DNA of 64,000 nucleotides from Pseudomonas iranensis (GTDB lineage: Bacteria; Pseudomonadota; Gammaproteobacteria; Pseudomonadales; Pseudomonadaceae): NCBI RefSeq assembly GCF_014268585.2, contig NZ_CP077092.1, forward strand, positions 744,001-808,000. Direction: 5' to 3'. The notes beneath the pieces were generated by a model. That model had not been told where the DNA came from. It saw nothing but the letters and a program-made list of their open reading frames with translations, and did not search any database. Made by a program: the position numbers and the translations under genes. Of the stretch, positions 16,785 to 27,759 are shown in pieces. The number at the start of each line of letters is the position of its first letter. The stretch's first letter is position 1.

Positions 16785-18218
16785 TTATGGCCGGGCCTTG
16801 AGCTGCGCTTCAGCCGCCGACGCCAGATCCGGTGGCAGGAAATCCTTGTCCGGGTTGTAGTCGGCTTTCAGATAACGCCGCAGGTCTTCCAGGTCACCCG
16901 GGTTCAGCGTCCCCGCCGCCTGCTTCAGGCGCAGGTTGTCGAGGATGTAGTCGTAGCGGGTGTTGTTGTAGTTGCGCACCGAGGTGTACAGCTGGCGCTG
17001 CGCGTCGAGCACGTCGACGATGTTGCGTGTGCCGACCTGATAACCGATTTCCGTGGCTTCCACCGCGCTCTGGTTGGAGATGATCGACTGGCGGCGCGCC
17101 TGCACCTGCTCGACGTCGGTGTTCACCGCGCGGTGCAGATTGCGGGTGTTTTCCACCACTTGCCGGCGCAGCGATTCGCGCTGCTGTTCGCTCTGATCCA
17201 GTTGCGCATAGGACTGACGCACTTGCGAACTGGTCAGCCCGCCGCTGTAGATCGGTATGTTCAGTTGCAGGCCCAGGGTGCTCTGCTCGACGTTGCCGCC
17301 ATAAGGCGCGCCGAACGAGTTGGGGTTGGCGAAGCCGAGGGCGTCGTTGTCGCCTTTCTCGTATTTCGCCACGGCGTCGAGGGTCGGCAAGTGGCCGGCC
17401 TTGCGCTGCTTGAGCGTCTGCTCGGCGGAGCTGACCGCGTAGTTGCTGGCGAGCAGATTGAGGTTCTGCCGCGCCGCCGTGTCGACCCAGGATTTCGCAT
17501 CGTTGGGCGCCGGCGGCAGGATCGGCAGCGTATGAACGATGCCCTGAATCGAGTTGTACTGACGGTTGGTCAGGGTGATCAACGCCTGGAACGCGTCATC
17601 GACCTGACGCTGGGCGACGATGCGGTTGGCTCGCGCGGTGTCGTAACTGGCTTGCGATTGCAGCACGTCGGTCTTGTCCGAGAGGCCGACATCGAAGCGC
17701 TCATTGGACTGATCGAGCTGACGTTTGAACGCCGCTTCTTCAGCCTTGGTCGAGGCCAGATTGTCCTGGCTGCGCAGCACGTTGAAGTAGCTTTCGGCGC
17801 TCTGCAGGATCAGGTTCTGTTCGGTCGCCGACAGCTGCAGCGCGGCCTGCTCGTTGACGTCCTTCGCCGCTTGATACTGGAACCAGCGATCGGCGCGGAA
17901 CAGCGGCTGCGCGAGGGTCGCCTGATAGGAATGCGCGCTGCGGTTGGCGATGGCCGAAGGCTGGTCGATCGAGGTGCGCACGTCAGCAACTTCGGCGCCA
18001 CCGGACAGGTTCGGCAGCAGACCGGCGCGGGCCTGCGGCACCACTTCTTTCTGCGCGCCATACTGGGCGCGGGCCGCGGCGAGGTCGGCGTTGTTGTCGA
18101 CCGCTTCCTGATAGACGCTGACCAGATCGGTTTTGGTCGACAAGGGTGCTTCCGCTGCCCAGGCCATTGTGTTGGACGCACAGGACACGGCAACAGCCAA
18201 TGAAAGTTTGCGCAGCAT
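16785..18218 (-). CDS. TolC-family outer membrane efflux channel
   Basis: A 477-residue protein with start ATG 18218; the signal peptide MLRKLSLAVAVSCASNTMAWA is cleaved near residue 21. The body is the TolC repeat structure: two long coiled-coil halves, for example VYQEAVDNNADLAAARAQ and the second-half sequence containing YSGGLTSSQVRQSY, which is the usual start of the second TolC repeat. It forms the outer membrane exit duct for tripartite pumps or type I secretion. The position next to thiC matches PA4974 (OpmH/TolC) of P. aeruginosa. No inner-membrane partner is encoded nearby. Confidence 0.93.
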   Translation of the reverse strand: MLRKLSLAVAVSCASNTMAWAAEAPLSTKTDLVSVYQEAVDNNADLAAARAQYGAQKEVVPQARAGLLPNLSGGAEVADVRTSIDQPSAIANRSAHSYQATLAQPLFRADRWFQYQAAKDVNEQAALQLSATEQNLILQSAESYFNVLRSQDNLASTKAEEAAFKRQLDQSNERFDVGLSDKTDVLQSQASYDTARANRIVAQRQVDDAFQALITLTNRQYNSIQGIVHTLPILPPAPNDAKSWVDTAARQNLNLLASNYAVSSAEQTLKQRKAGHLPTLDAVAKYEKGDNDALGFANPNSFGAPYGGNVEQSTLGLQLNIPIYSGGLTSSQVRQSYAQLDQSEQQRESLRRQVVENTRNLHRAVNTDVEQVQARRQSIISNQSAVEATEIGYQVGTRNIVDVLDAQRQLYTSVRNYNNTRYDYILDNLRLKQAAGTLNPGDLEDLRRYLKADYNPDKDFLPPDLASAAEAQLKARP

Positions 18219-18424
18219 GAGGCGATCCCTAGCATGAATATTATGGAAGTAATCCGGGCGCCAAAGGTAAGGCGCAGCCCGCACAGCGTCAAGGCTGAGC
18301 AGGCCCAGCGAGTGTAGTTGCGCATTGCTCCGGCAACAATCGGCCAACCTGGGTATTTACGCCATTCATCATGGCGTTCGCTGCGGTGTTGGCGTTCCTC
18401 GGTGGTTGTGTCTAGACTGGCCGG

Positions 18425-20562
<2,138 letters not shown>

Positions 20563-20571
20563 CCCCGTACT

Positions 20572-20674
20572 GATCGTTCCCACGCTCCGCGTGGGAATGC
20601 AGCCCGTGACGCTCCGCGTCACTGGACACGGAGCGTCCCGAGAGGCATTCCCACGCAGAGCGTGGGAACGATCA
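20572..20674. repeat. Palindromic repeat between thiC and cytX
   Basis: GATCGTTCCCACGCTCCGCG at the left is complementary to GTGGGAACGATC at the right, with inner arms GTGACGCTCCGCGTCAC forming a second hairpin. This is a common fluorescent-Pseudomonas intergenic repeat. It could reduce read-through from thiC into cytX or protect the upstream message. Confidence 0.85.
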
Positions 20675-20702
20675 CAACAAATGTCCCTTTGAGATAACAC
20701 CC

Positions 20703-21995
20703 TTGAGCATTCAACCCGGCACTTATTCCCCCGACCTCGCCGTCCCCGCTGACAAGCGTGTCTTCGGCGGTCGCGATCTGTTTTCCCTGTGGTTCTCCCT
20801 CGGCATCGGCCTGATGGTTTTGCAGACCGGCGCATTGCTCGCGCCGGGCCTGGGCCTGTCCGGTTCTTTGCTGGCGATCTTCCTCGGCACGCTGGTCGGC
20901 GTGCTATTGCTGGCCGCGGTCGGCGTGATCGGCAGCGACACCGGCCTGTCATCGATGGCGGCGCTGAAACTCAGCCTCGGCAGCAAAGGCGCGAGCCTGC
21001 CGGCGCTGCTCAATCTGCTGCAACTGATCGGCTGGGGCTCGTTCGAAATCATCGTCATGCGCGATGCCGCCAGCCTGCTCGGTACCCGCGCCTTCAGCGA
21101 AGGCTCGCTGTGGGCCAGTCCGATGCTGTGGACGTTGTTCTTCGGCGCGCTGGCGACCTTGCTCGCGGTGAGCGGGCCGCTGACGTTCGTGCGGCAGATT
21201 CTGCGCAAGTGGGGCATCTGGCTGTTGCTTGCCGCGTGCCTGTGGCTGACCTGGAACCTGTTCGCCAAAGCCGACCTCGCGGTGCTGTGGGCGCGCGCCG
21301 GTGACGGTTCGATGCCGTTTGCCGTGGGCTTCGACATTGCCATCGCCATGCCGCTGTCGTGGCTGCCGTTGATTGCCGACTATTCGCGTTTCGGCAAACG
21401 CGCAAAGAATGTTTTCGGTGGCACGGCTGTCGGTTTTTTCATCGGCAATATCTGGCTGATGAGCCTTGGTGTGGCCTACACCCTGGCGTTTGCGCCGAGC
21501 GGTGAAGTCAACGCGCTGCTGCTGGCCTTGGCAGGTGCCGGTCTGGGCATTCCGCTGTTGCTGATTCTGCTCGACGAGTCGGAAAACGCTTTTGCCGATA
21601 TACATTCGGCAGCGGTCTCGAGCGGGATCCTGTTGCGTCTGAAAGTCGAGCACCTGGCTTTGGCCATCGGCGTGATCTGCACGCTGATCGCACTGCTGGC
21701 GCCGTTGGCGCAGTACCAGAATTTCCTGCTGTTGATCGGCTCGGTGTTCGCGCCGCTGTTCGGCGTGGTGCTGGTGGATCACTTCATCCTGCGCAAGCGC
21801 AGTGCTCAGGTCGCCTCAGCCGCATTGCGCTGGCCGGCGTTGCTGGCGTGGCTGGGTGGCGTGAGCACCTACCACTTGCTGGCGAATCTGTATCCGGATG
21901 TCGGCGCAACCCTGCCGGCGCTGGTGCTGGCAGGGCTGTTGCAGTTAGTGCTGGGCCGGGCCTTCAGTTACGGCCGGGAAACAGCTCAGGCTTGA
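20703..21995 (+). CDS. cytX: Hydroxymethylpyrimidine permease CytX
   Basis: A 430-residue NCS1-family (cytosine/purine) transporter of about twelve membrane helices. The start is TTG at 20703; no ATG or GTG lies close and MSIQPGTYSPD precedes the conserved FGGRDLFSLWFSLGIGL. WGSFEIIVMRDAA near 110-122 is the substrate region of CytX-type proteins. The family imports the thiamine pyrimidine precursor. Position directly after riboswitch-controlled thiC supports that role, and thiC read-through may place it under thiamine control. Its 3' end overlaps the converging lipoprotein gene by 32 bases. Confidence 0.88.
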   Translation: MSIQPGTYSPDLAVPADKRVFGGRDLFSLWFSLGIGLMVLQTGALLAPGLGLSGSLLAIFLGTLVGVLLLAAVGVIGSDTGLSSMAALKLSLGSKGASLPALLNLLQLIGWGSFEIIVMRDAASLLGTRAFSEGSLWASPMLWTLFFGALATLLAVSGPLTFVRQILRKWGIWLLLAACLWLTWNLFAKADLAVLWARAGDGSMPFAVGFDIAIAMPLSWLPLIADYSRFGKRAKNVFGGTAVGFFIGNIWLMSLGVAYTLAFAPSGEVNALLLALAGAGLGIPLLLILLDESENAFADIHSAAVSSGILLRLKVEHLALAIGVICTLIALLAPLAQYQNFLLLIGSVFAPLFGVVLVDHFILRKRSAQVASAALRWPALLAWLGGVSTYHLLANLYPDVGATLPALVLAGLLQLVLGRAFSYGRETAQA

Positions 21996-22710
21996 GAATG
22001 CCGTTCAGGCGCGGGTAAGGAATCTTCAGTTCGACGTGGCCCAGCGCATAAGGCGCGATGGTGGTCACGTCGTACTTGAGGATCACGCCACCGTAGGTCA
22101 GCGCCACGTGCGGGGTTTTCACGAACGGCCAGTTCGCGACGAATTCCGCCTCCTGATCGAGCTTGGTGCTGATCAGCCAACTGTTGTGCGCCACTTGCGC
22201 GGCTTTCCAGAACGCCTCTTCCTGACCCGGCAGCAACATGTCGGACAGGTTCAGCACCTTGTGCTGCTGGCGCGAATAGTTGATGAAACCGCGACCCGGC
22301 GTGCCGTGGGCGCCGCCGGTGTCGAGGTAGCTCGACAGCTCGATGATCACCAGTCCGTCATGCTGCTCGCGTACTTTCGCTTGCAGATAGCTGCTGTTGC
22401 GCGGGCCGGCACTGGCGAGGAACTGCTCGCGGTAGGCGGCCAGGGTTGGCGCTACCGGCGCGTTCTTCTCGGTGCGGGTCATTTGCAGCAAACGTTTTTC
22501 GATGATGCCATCCAGCGCCGGCTCACCCGGGAAGCGCAGGGTGTCGATGTTCACCAGCGGGCAATCGGGGTTGGAGCAGCCGGGTTTGAGTTGTTCCGAG
22601 GCGTCGCGGGTGGTTTCCAGCGGCGTGCGATAGTTGGGCTGGAACAGGCTGGCACAAGCGCCCAGAGTCAGGGCAATAGCGGCCACAGAGGCAATTTTGA
22701 AAAGCGACAT
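21964..22710 (-). CDS. DUF3298/RsiV-like lipoprotein
   Basis: A 248-residue envelope protein. Start ATG 22710 begins the lipoprotein signal MSLFKIASVAAIALTLGAC with lipobox LGAC and mature Cys19; a start further upstream (22740) would spoil the signal. The body matches the DUF4163/DUF3298 pattern seen in RsiV: LDTGGAHGTPGRGFINYSRQ, then LSDMLLPGQEEAFWKAA, then a C-terminal LKIPYPRLNGILKPEL. RsiV-type domains bind lysozyme in Bacillus, but that role is not shown here. It converges with cytX, overlapping by 32 bases, and diverges from nudF. Confidence 0.8.
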   Translation of the reverse strand: MSLFKIASVAAIALTLGACASLFQPNYRTPLETTRDASEQLKPGCSNPDCPLVNIDTLRFPGEPALDGIIEKRLLQMTRTEKNAPVAPTLAAYREQFLASAGPRNSSYLQAKVREQHDGLVIIELSSYLDTGGAHGTPGRGFINYSRQQHKVLNLSDMLLPGQEEAFWKAAQVAHNSWLISTKLDQEAEFVANWPFVKTPHVALTYGGVILKYDVTTIAPYALGHVELKIPYPRLNGILKPELFPGRN

Positions 22711-22937
22711 GGGCGTCCTTTCGAAAGCAGGGGAAGGCAAAAAGATACCGCTTCGACTCTCAACGGAGCAGTCGGTTCGCCACTAAGCTGATTAGAGTGT
22801 GTTTCAGCTTCACCGTCCATCCCGCTGACGGTAAAGGGGCTGCATCAAACGGTGCGGGCGCGTTAGGATGGCGCGAAGTCGAGGTTGCCGGTTACACACA
22901 GCAACCTCGTAATGGATGTGCAGTAAAGAGGATGCTT

Positions 22938-23555
22938 ATGACGGACTTTGCCAACGCCATTCCGACCGCCGTCGATATCGTGCGGCGCGAAAAATGCTAC
23001 GAGGGCTTCTACAAGCTCGACCGTGTGCACCTGCGCCATGAGTTGTTCGCCGGTGGCATGAGCCGCGAGATAAACCGGGAAATCTTCGTGCGCCACGATG
23101 CCGTGTGCGTCCTGCCTTACGATCCGCAGCGCGATGAAGTGGTGCTGATCGAGCAGTTTCGTGTCGGCGCCATGGGCAAGGCCGACAACCCGTGGCTGGT
23201 CGAACTGGTCGCCGGTCTGATCGACAAGGATGAGCAACCGGAAGAAGTTGCTCACCGCGAGGCGCAGGAGGAAGCTGGGCTGGACATCAAGGCGTTGTGG
23301 CCGATGACCAAGTATTTCCCATCGCCGGGTGGCAGCAACGAATTCGTGCATTTGTATCTGGGGCGTTGCAGCACCGACGGTGTCGGCGGTCTGCACGGGC
23401 TGGAAGAAGAGGCCGAAGACATTCGCGTAACGGTCTGGGCCTTTGAAGATGCCTTGCAGGCCGTGCGTGACGGACGTATTGCCAACGCGGCGAGCATCAT
23501 CGCCTTGCAGTGGCTGGCGCTGAACCGCGCCGAAGTGAGGGGGCTATGGTCGTAA
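22938..23555 (+). CDS. nudF: ADP-ribose diphosphatase (NudF type)
   Basis: A 205-residue Nudix hydrolase. ATG 22938 gives MTDFANAIP and follows AAGAGGA; the in-frame upstream region has no support. The Nudix box GLIDKDEQPEEVAHREAQEE at about 95-114, followed by AGL, is complete (G-x5-E-x7-REAQEEAGL). PSPGGSNEF downstream is typical of the ADP-ribose pyrophosphatase group. It hydrolyses ADP-ribose to AMP and ribose-5-phosphate. The following DUF1249 gene overlaps it by ten bases, and cpdA follows that, the same order as E. coli nudF-yqiB-cpdA-yqiA-parE. Confidence 0.93.
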   Translation: MTDFANAIPTAVDIVRREKCYEGFYKLDRVHLRHELFAGGMSREINREIFVRHDAVCVLPYDPQRDEVVLIEQFRVGAMGKADNPWLVELVAGLIDKDEQPEEVAHREAQEEAGLDIKALWPMTKYFPSPGGSNEFVHLYLGRCSTDGVGGLHGLEEEAEDIRVTVWAFEDALQAVRDGRIANAASIIALQWLALNRAEVRGLWS

Positions 23556-23998
23556 ACAAGCTGCGCGATCGTTATCGGGTTGACCTCGTGGGGCTGCAAG
23601 CCGCCTGCGAGGCCAACTACGCGCGCCTGATGCGACTGCTGCCGGACATGCGCAACGAACCCGAAGCGCGGCGTATCGCTGTGACCCAGGGCGAGCAGAT
23701 GCTCGGCGTGCTCGCCCTCGAAGTGCTGCAGACCTGCCCGTACACCACGACCTTGCAGGTACGCCAGGAGCACAGCCTGCCGTGGCTGCCGGTGCCGCAA
23801 CTGGAAGTGCAGGTCTATCACGATGCGCGCATGGCCGAAGTGGTCAGCGCCGAGCATGCACGACGCTTTCGCGGCATCTATCCTTATCCGAACGCCGCCA
23901 TGCACCAGCCCGATGAAAAGGCCCAGCTCAATGTGTTTCTGGGCGAATGGCTGAGTCATTGCCTGGCGTTGGGGCACGAGTACGAAGTCGTTCGCTAG
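23546..23998 (+). CDS. yqiB: DUF1249 family protein (YqiB-like)
   Basis: A 150-residue soluble protein with start ATG 23546 inside the end of nudF. DUF1249 features include LQACEANYARLMRLLP near the start (AACEANYARL here), the middle LPWLPVPQLEVQVYHDARMAEV, and the end FLGEWLSHCLALGHE. No enzyme motif is visible and the function of the family is unknown. Its fixed place between nudF and cpdA in gammaproteobacteria suggests a housekeeping role. Confidence 0.88.
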   Translation: MVVNKLRDRYRVDLVGLQAACEANYARLMRLLPDMRNEPEARRIAVTQGEQMLGVLALEVLQTCPYTTTLQVRQEHSLPWLPVPQLEVQVYHDARMAEVVSAEHARRFRGIYPYPNAAMHQPDEKAQLNVFLGEWLSHCLALGHEYEVVR

Positions 23999-24095
23999 TT
24001 GTGAACTGCGTCCGCTTCGGCGGTTTCCCCTTTGTGTCATCCCCCAGCATAATTGCCGCACCCATCCATTGCGTGCCTAGCCCCGGGAGAGCGCC

Positions 24096-24911
24096 TTGCC
24101 CAGCGTATCGACATTGACCAGCGCCGACCCGGCGCTGCTGGTGCAGTTGTCCGACAGCCACCTGTTCGCCGAGGCGGACGGCAAGCTGCTGGGCATGAAG
24201 ACCCGCGAGAGCCTGCAACAGGTCATCGACCTGGTGTTGGCGCAACAGGCGCAGATCGATCTGCTGCTGGCCACCGGCGATATTTCCCAGGACGGCACGC
24301 TGGAGTCGTATCAGGCCTTCCGCCAGATGAGCGCTCAGATCAATGCCCCGGCGCGCTGGATTCCCGGCAATCACGACGAGCCGATGGTCATGGCCGAGGC
24401 GGCGGTGCAGAGCACGCTGCTGGAAGCAGTGGTCGATATCGGCAATTGGCGAGTGACGATGCTCGATTCGGCAGTGCCGGGTTCGGTGCCGGGCTATCTG
24501 CAGGATGATCAATTGCAACTGCTCGCCCGCGCGCTGAGCGAAGCGCCGGAACGTCATCATCTGGTGTGCCTGCATCATCATCCGGTGTCGATCGGCTGCG
24601 CGTGGATGGAGCCGATCGGCCTGCGCAACCCGGAAGCGTTCTTTGAAGTGCTGGATCGCTTCCCGCAGGTTCGCGCGGTGTTGTGGGGGCATGTGCATCA
24701 GCAAATCGATCGCGAACGCAATGGCGTGCGCTTGATGGCTTCGCCTTCGACGTGCATCCAGTTCGAGCCGGGCAGTGCGGATTTCAAAGTGGGCGAGCAG
24801 GCGCCGGGGTATCGCTGGCTGCGGTTGTTCCCGGACGGGAAATTGGAAACGGGCGTCGAAAGAGTCACCGACTTCGAGTTCACAGTCGATTACGGCTCCA
24901 ACGGTTACTGA
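24096..24911 (+). CDS. cpdA: 3',5'-cyclic AMP phosphodiesterase (CpdA)
   Basis: A 271-residue calcineurin-like metallophosphoesterase. Start TTG at 24096 has GGGAGAG five bases upstream and is the best placed start. The metal-binding motifs are complete and in order: QLSDSHLF (DxH), TGDISQDGT (GDxxxD), PGNHDEP (GNHD), LHHHPVSIG and WGHVHQQ (GHxH). It hydrolyses cAMP in the cytoplasm; in P. aeruginosa CpdA keeps Vfr signalling in check. yqiA follows after a repeat pair. Confidence 0.95.
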   Translation: MPSVSTLTSADPALLVQLSDSHLFAEADGKLLGMKTRESLQQVIDLVLAQQAQIDLLLATGDISQDGTLESYQAFRQMSAQINAPARWIPGNHDEPMVMAEAAVQSTLLEAVVDIGNWRVTMLDSAVPGSVPGYLQDDQLQLLARALSEAPERHHLVCLHHHPVSIGCAWMEPIGLRNPEAFFEVLDRFPQVRAVLWGHVHQQIDRERNGVRLMASPSTCIQFEPGSADFKVGEQAPGYRWLRLFPDGKLETGVERVTDFEFTVDYGSNGY

Positions 24912-24927
24912 ACTGACAATCAAAGAC

Positions 24928-25103
24928 CCTCACCCCAGCCCTCTCCCAGAGGGAGAGGGGGCCGACCTCGGTGTCTTTGGCTGTGCATCGGCCTGAAACA
25001 GCGATATCGATTATGGATTCGCAGCATAACGTTCAGGTCGGTGTAGCTCTCGAATATCCCCCAGTCGGTTCCCTCTCCCTCCGGGAGAGGGTTAGGGTGA
25101 GGG
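24928..25103. repeat. REPIN-type inverted repeat pair (first of three in window)
   Basis: Two REP-like arms face each other: CCCTCACCCCAGCCCTCTCC at 24928 and GGGAGAGGGTTAGGGTGAGG ending at 25103. Each arm carries its own small hairpin (CCCTCTCCCAGAGGGAGAGG type). The spacer holds GGATTCGCAG, CGTTCAGGTCGGTGTAGCT and GAATATCCCCCAGTCGGT, which reappear in reverse orientation at 33722-33899. The gap 24912-25201 holds no gene. Confidence 0.85.
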
Positions 25104-25201
25104 CAGCTTGTGCTGTCACACCAATTTATTGAACCCACCCCCAATCCCGGTCCTTCTCCCTGTAAACTCCGCTATCTTTCGCCGACAGCCAGGGAGCTCA
25201 A

Positions 25202-25810
25202 ATGTCCGGTTCGATCCTCTATATCCACGGTTTCAACAGCGCGCCGGCCTCAAAGAAGGCTTGTCAGCTGGTCGCGGTCATGGAGCGGCTGGGTTTGAGC
25301 GAGCAATTGCGCGTGCCGGCGCTGCATCACCATCCGCGCGAAGCCATCGGTCAGCTCGAGCAGGCAATCGCCGAGCTGGGCCGGCCGTTGCTGGTGGGAA
25401 GTTCGCTCGGCGGCTACTATGCGACTCACCTGGCCGAGCGCCATGGCCTGAAAGCCCTGCTGGTCAACCCGGCGGTCAGCCCGCACCGGATGTTCGATGG
25501 TTATCTGGGCACGCAGAAGAATCTCTACACCGATGAAACCTGGGAACTGACCCACGACCACGTCACGGCGCTGGCCGAACTGGAAGTGCCGCCACCGCAG
25601 GATCCGCAGCGTTATCAGGTCTGGTTGCAAACCGGCGACGAAACGCTGGATTATCGCCTCGCCCAACAGTATTACCGCGCCTGTGCCTTGCGCATCCAGG
25701 CTGGCGGCGACCACAGTTTCCAGGGCTTTGCCGGGCAATTGCCGGCGTTGCTGAGTTTTGCCGGCATGGCTGCCGATATGTATCAGGCAATCGATTTCAC
25801 CACGCTGTGA
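25202..25810 (+). CDS. yqiA: YqiA-like alpha/beta-hydrolase esterase
   Basis: A 202-residue esterase, start ATG 25202. It begins ILYIHGFNSAPASKK, the oxyanion-hole region, and has the nucleophile elbow GSSLGG near residue 66-71, an acid near QTGDETLDY (about 143) and the histidine in GGDHSF near 171. This is the short, capless UPF0227/YqiA fold. The natural substrate is unknown; the E. coli protein cleaves short acyl esters. It lies upstream of parE by 41 bases, as in E. coli. Confidence 0.92.
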   Translation: MSGSILYIHGFNSAPASKKACQLVAVMERLGLSEQLRVPALHHHPREAIGQLEQAIAELGRPLLVGSSLGGYYATHLAERHGLKALLVNPAVSPHRMFDGYLGTQKNLYTDETWELTHDHVTALAELEVPPPQDPQRYQVWLQTGDETLDYRLAQQYYRACALRIQAGGDHSFQGFAGQLPALLSFAGMAADMYQAIDFTTL

Positions 25811-25851
25811 AGTCTTGCCCCTCTTTCATGAATGACTGACGACGAGACCTT

Positions 25852-27759
25852 ATGGCCACTCCCAGCGCTAGTTCTTATAACGCAGACGCCATCGAAGTCC
25901 TCTCGGGCCTCGACCCGGTGCGCAAACGCCCCGGCATGTACACCGACACCAGTCGGCCGAACCACCTCGCCCAGGAAGTCATCGACAACAGCGTCGACGA
26001 AGCCCTGGCCGGCCACGCCAAATCGGTGCAGGTCATCCTGCACGCCGACCATTCGCTGGAAGTCAGCGACGACGGCCGTGGCATGCCGGTCGACATCCAC
26101 CCGGAAGAGGGTGTATCCGGCGTTGAGCTGATCCTCACCAAGCTGCACGCGGGCGGCAAGTTCTCCAACAAGAACTACCAGTTCTCCGGCGGTCTGCACG
26201 GGGTGGGTATTTCCGTGGTCAACGCGCTGTCGACCGAAGTGCGCGTACGGGTCAAACGTGACGGCAACGAATACCAGATGACCTTCAAGGACGGCTTCAA
26301 GGCGTCCGAGCTGGAAATCGTCGGCACCGTCGGCAAGCGCAACACCGGCACCAGCGTGTACTTCGCGCCGGACCCGAAATACTTCGACTCACCGAAATTC
26401 TCCATCAGCCGCCTCAAGCACGTGCTCAAGGCCAAGGCTGTGTTGTGCCCGGGGCTGCTGGTCAGCTTCGAAGACAAAGGCACCGGCGAGAAAGTCGAGT
26501 GGCATTACGAAGACGGCCTGCGCTCTTATCTGGTCGATGCGGTCAGCGAATTCGAACGTCTGCCAAACGAGCCGTTCTGCGGCGCTTTCGCCGGTAATAA
26601 GGAAGCGGTCGACTGGGCACTGTTGTGGCTGCCGGAAGGTGGCGACGCGGTGCAGGAAAGCTACGTCAACCTGATCCCGACCGCGCAGGGCGGCACGCAC
26701 GTCAACGGTCTGCGTCAGGGTCTGCTCGATGCGATGCGCGAGTTCTGCGAATTCCGCAGCCTGCTGCCGCGCGGCGTGAAGCTGGCGCCGGAAGACGTCT
26801 GGGAGCGCATCGCTTTCGTCCTGTCGATGAAAATGCAGGAACCACAATTCTCCGGCCAGACCAAAGAGCGTCTGTCATCCCGTGAAGCGGCGGCGTTCGT
26901 CTCCGGAGTGGTGAAAGACGCTTTCAGCCTGTGGCTCAACGCCAACCCGGAAACCGGTCTGGCCCTGGCCGAACTGGCGATCAATAACGCCGGTCGTCGC
27001 CTCAAGGCGAGCAAGAAAGTCGAGCGCAAACGCGTCACCCAAGGCCCGGCATTGCCGGGCAAACTGGCTGACTGCGCCGGGCAGGACCCGATGCGTTCCG
27101 AGCTGTTCCTGGTCGAGGGTGACTCCGCCGGCGGTTCGGCCAAACAGGCGCGGGACAAGGAATTCCAGGCGATCCTGCCGTTGCGCGGCAAGATCCTCAA
27201 CACTTGGGAAGTCGACGGCAGCGAAGTGCTCGCCAGCCAGGAAGTGCACAACATCGCCGTGGCCATCGGCGTCGATCCGGGCGCGGCGGACATGAGCCAG
27301 CTGCGCTACGGCAAGATCTGCATCCTCGCCGACGCCGACTCCGACGGTCTGCACATCGCCACTTTGTTGTGTGCGCTGTTCGTCCAGCACTTCCGCCCGC
27401 TGGTGGATGCCGGTCACGTCTATGTGGCGATGCCGCCGCTGTACCGCATCGACCTCGGCAAAGAGATTTACTACGCCCTCGACGAAGCCGAGCGCGACGG
27501 TATTCTCGATCGCCTGGTCGCCGAGAAGAAACGCGGCAAGCCGCAGGTCACCCGATTCAAGGGTCTGGGCGAAATGAATCCGCCGCAACTGCGTGAAACC
27601 ACCATGGACCCGAACACTCGGCGTCTGGTGCAGTTGACGCTGGGCGAAGACTTCGCCGAAACCTCGGAAATGATGGACATGCTGCTGGCGAAGAAACGCG
27701 CCGGCGACCGCAAATCCTGGCTGGAATCCAAAGGCAACCTCGCCGAGGTGCTGGCCTGA
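25852..27759 (+). CDS. parE: DNA topoisomerase IV subunit B
   Basis: A 635-residue protein, start ATG 25852. The GHKL ATPase is clear: DNSVDEALAGHA near 44, DDGRGMPVD near 73 and GGLHGVGISVVNALS near 112. The TOPRIM domain has FLVEGDSAGGSAKQAR near 421 and ILADADSDGLHI near 498. With ParC it decatenates replicated chromosomes. Its stop shares one base with the start of the next gene (TGATG), suggesting coupled translation. parC lies 2.7 kb downstream. Confidence 0.98.
   Translation: MATPSASSYNADAIEVLSGLDPVRKRPGMYTDTSRPNHLAQEVIDNSVDEALAGHAKSVQVILHADHSLEVSDDGRGMPVDIHPEEGVSGVELILTKLHAGGKFSNKNYQFSGGLHGVGISVVNALSTEVRVRVKRDGNEYQMTFKDGFKASELEIVGTVGKRNTGTSVYFAPDPKYFDSPKFSISRLKHVLKAKAVLCPGLLVSFEDKGTGEKVEWHYEDGLRSYLVDAVSEFERLPNEPFCGAFAGNKEAVDWALLWLPEGGDAVQESYVNLIPTAQGGTHVNGLRQGLLDAMREFCEFRSLLPRGVKLAPEDVWERIAFVLSMKMQEPQFSGQTKERLSSREAAAFVSGVVKDAFSLWLNANPETGLALAELAINNAGRRLKASKKVERKRVTQGPALPGKLADCAGQDPMRSELFLVEGDSAGGSAKQARDKEFQAILPLRGKILNTWEVDGSEVLASQEVHNIAVAIGVDPGAADMSQLRYGKICILADADSDGLHIATLLCALFVQHFRPLVDAGHVYVAMPPLYRIDLGKEIYYALDEAERDGILDRLVAEKKRGKPQVTRFKGLGEMNPPQLRETTMDPNTRRLVQLTLGEDFAETSEMMDMLLAKKRAGDRKSWLESKGNLAEVLA

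Noticed and set aside
16234..16860. Short open frames within the waaA-tolC repeat field
   Set aside because: They are made by the palindromes themselves and repeat the same residues in each copy.
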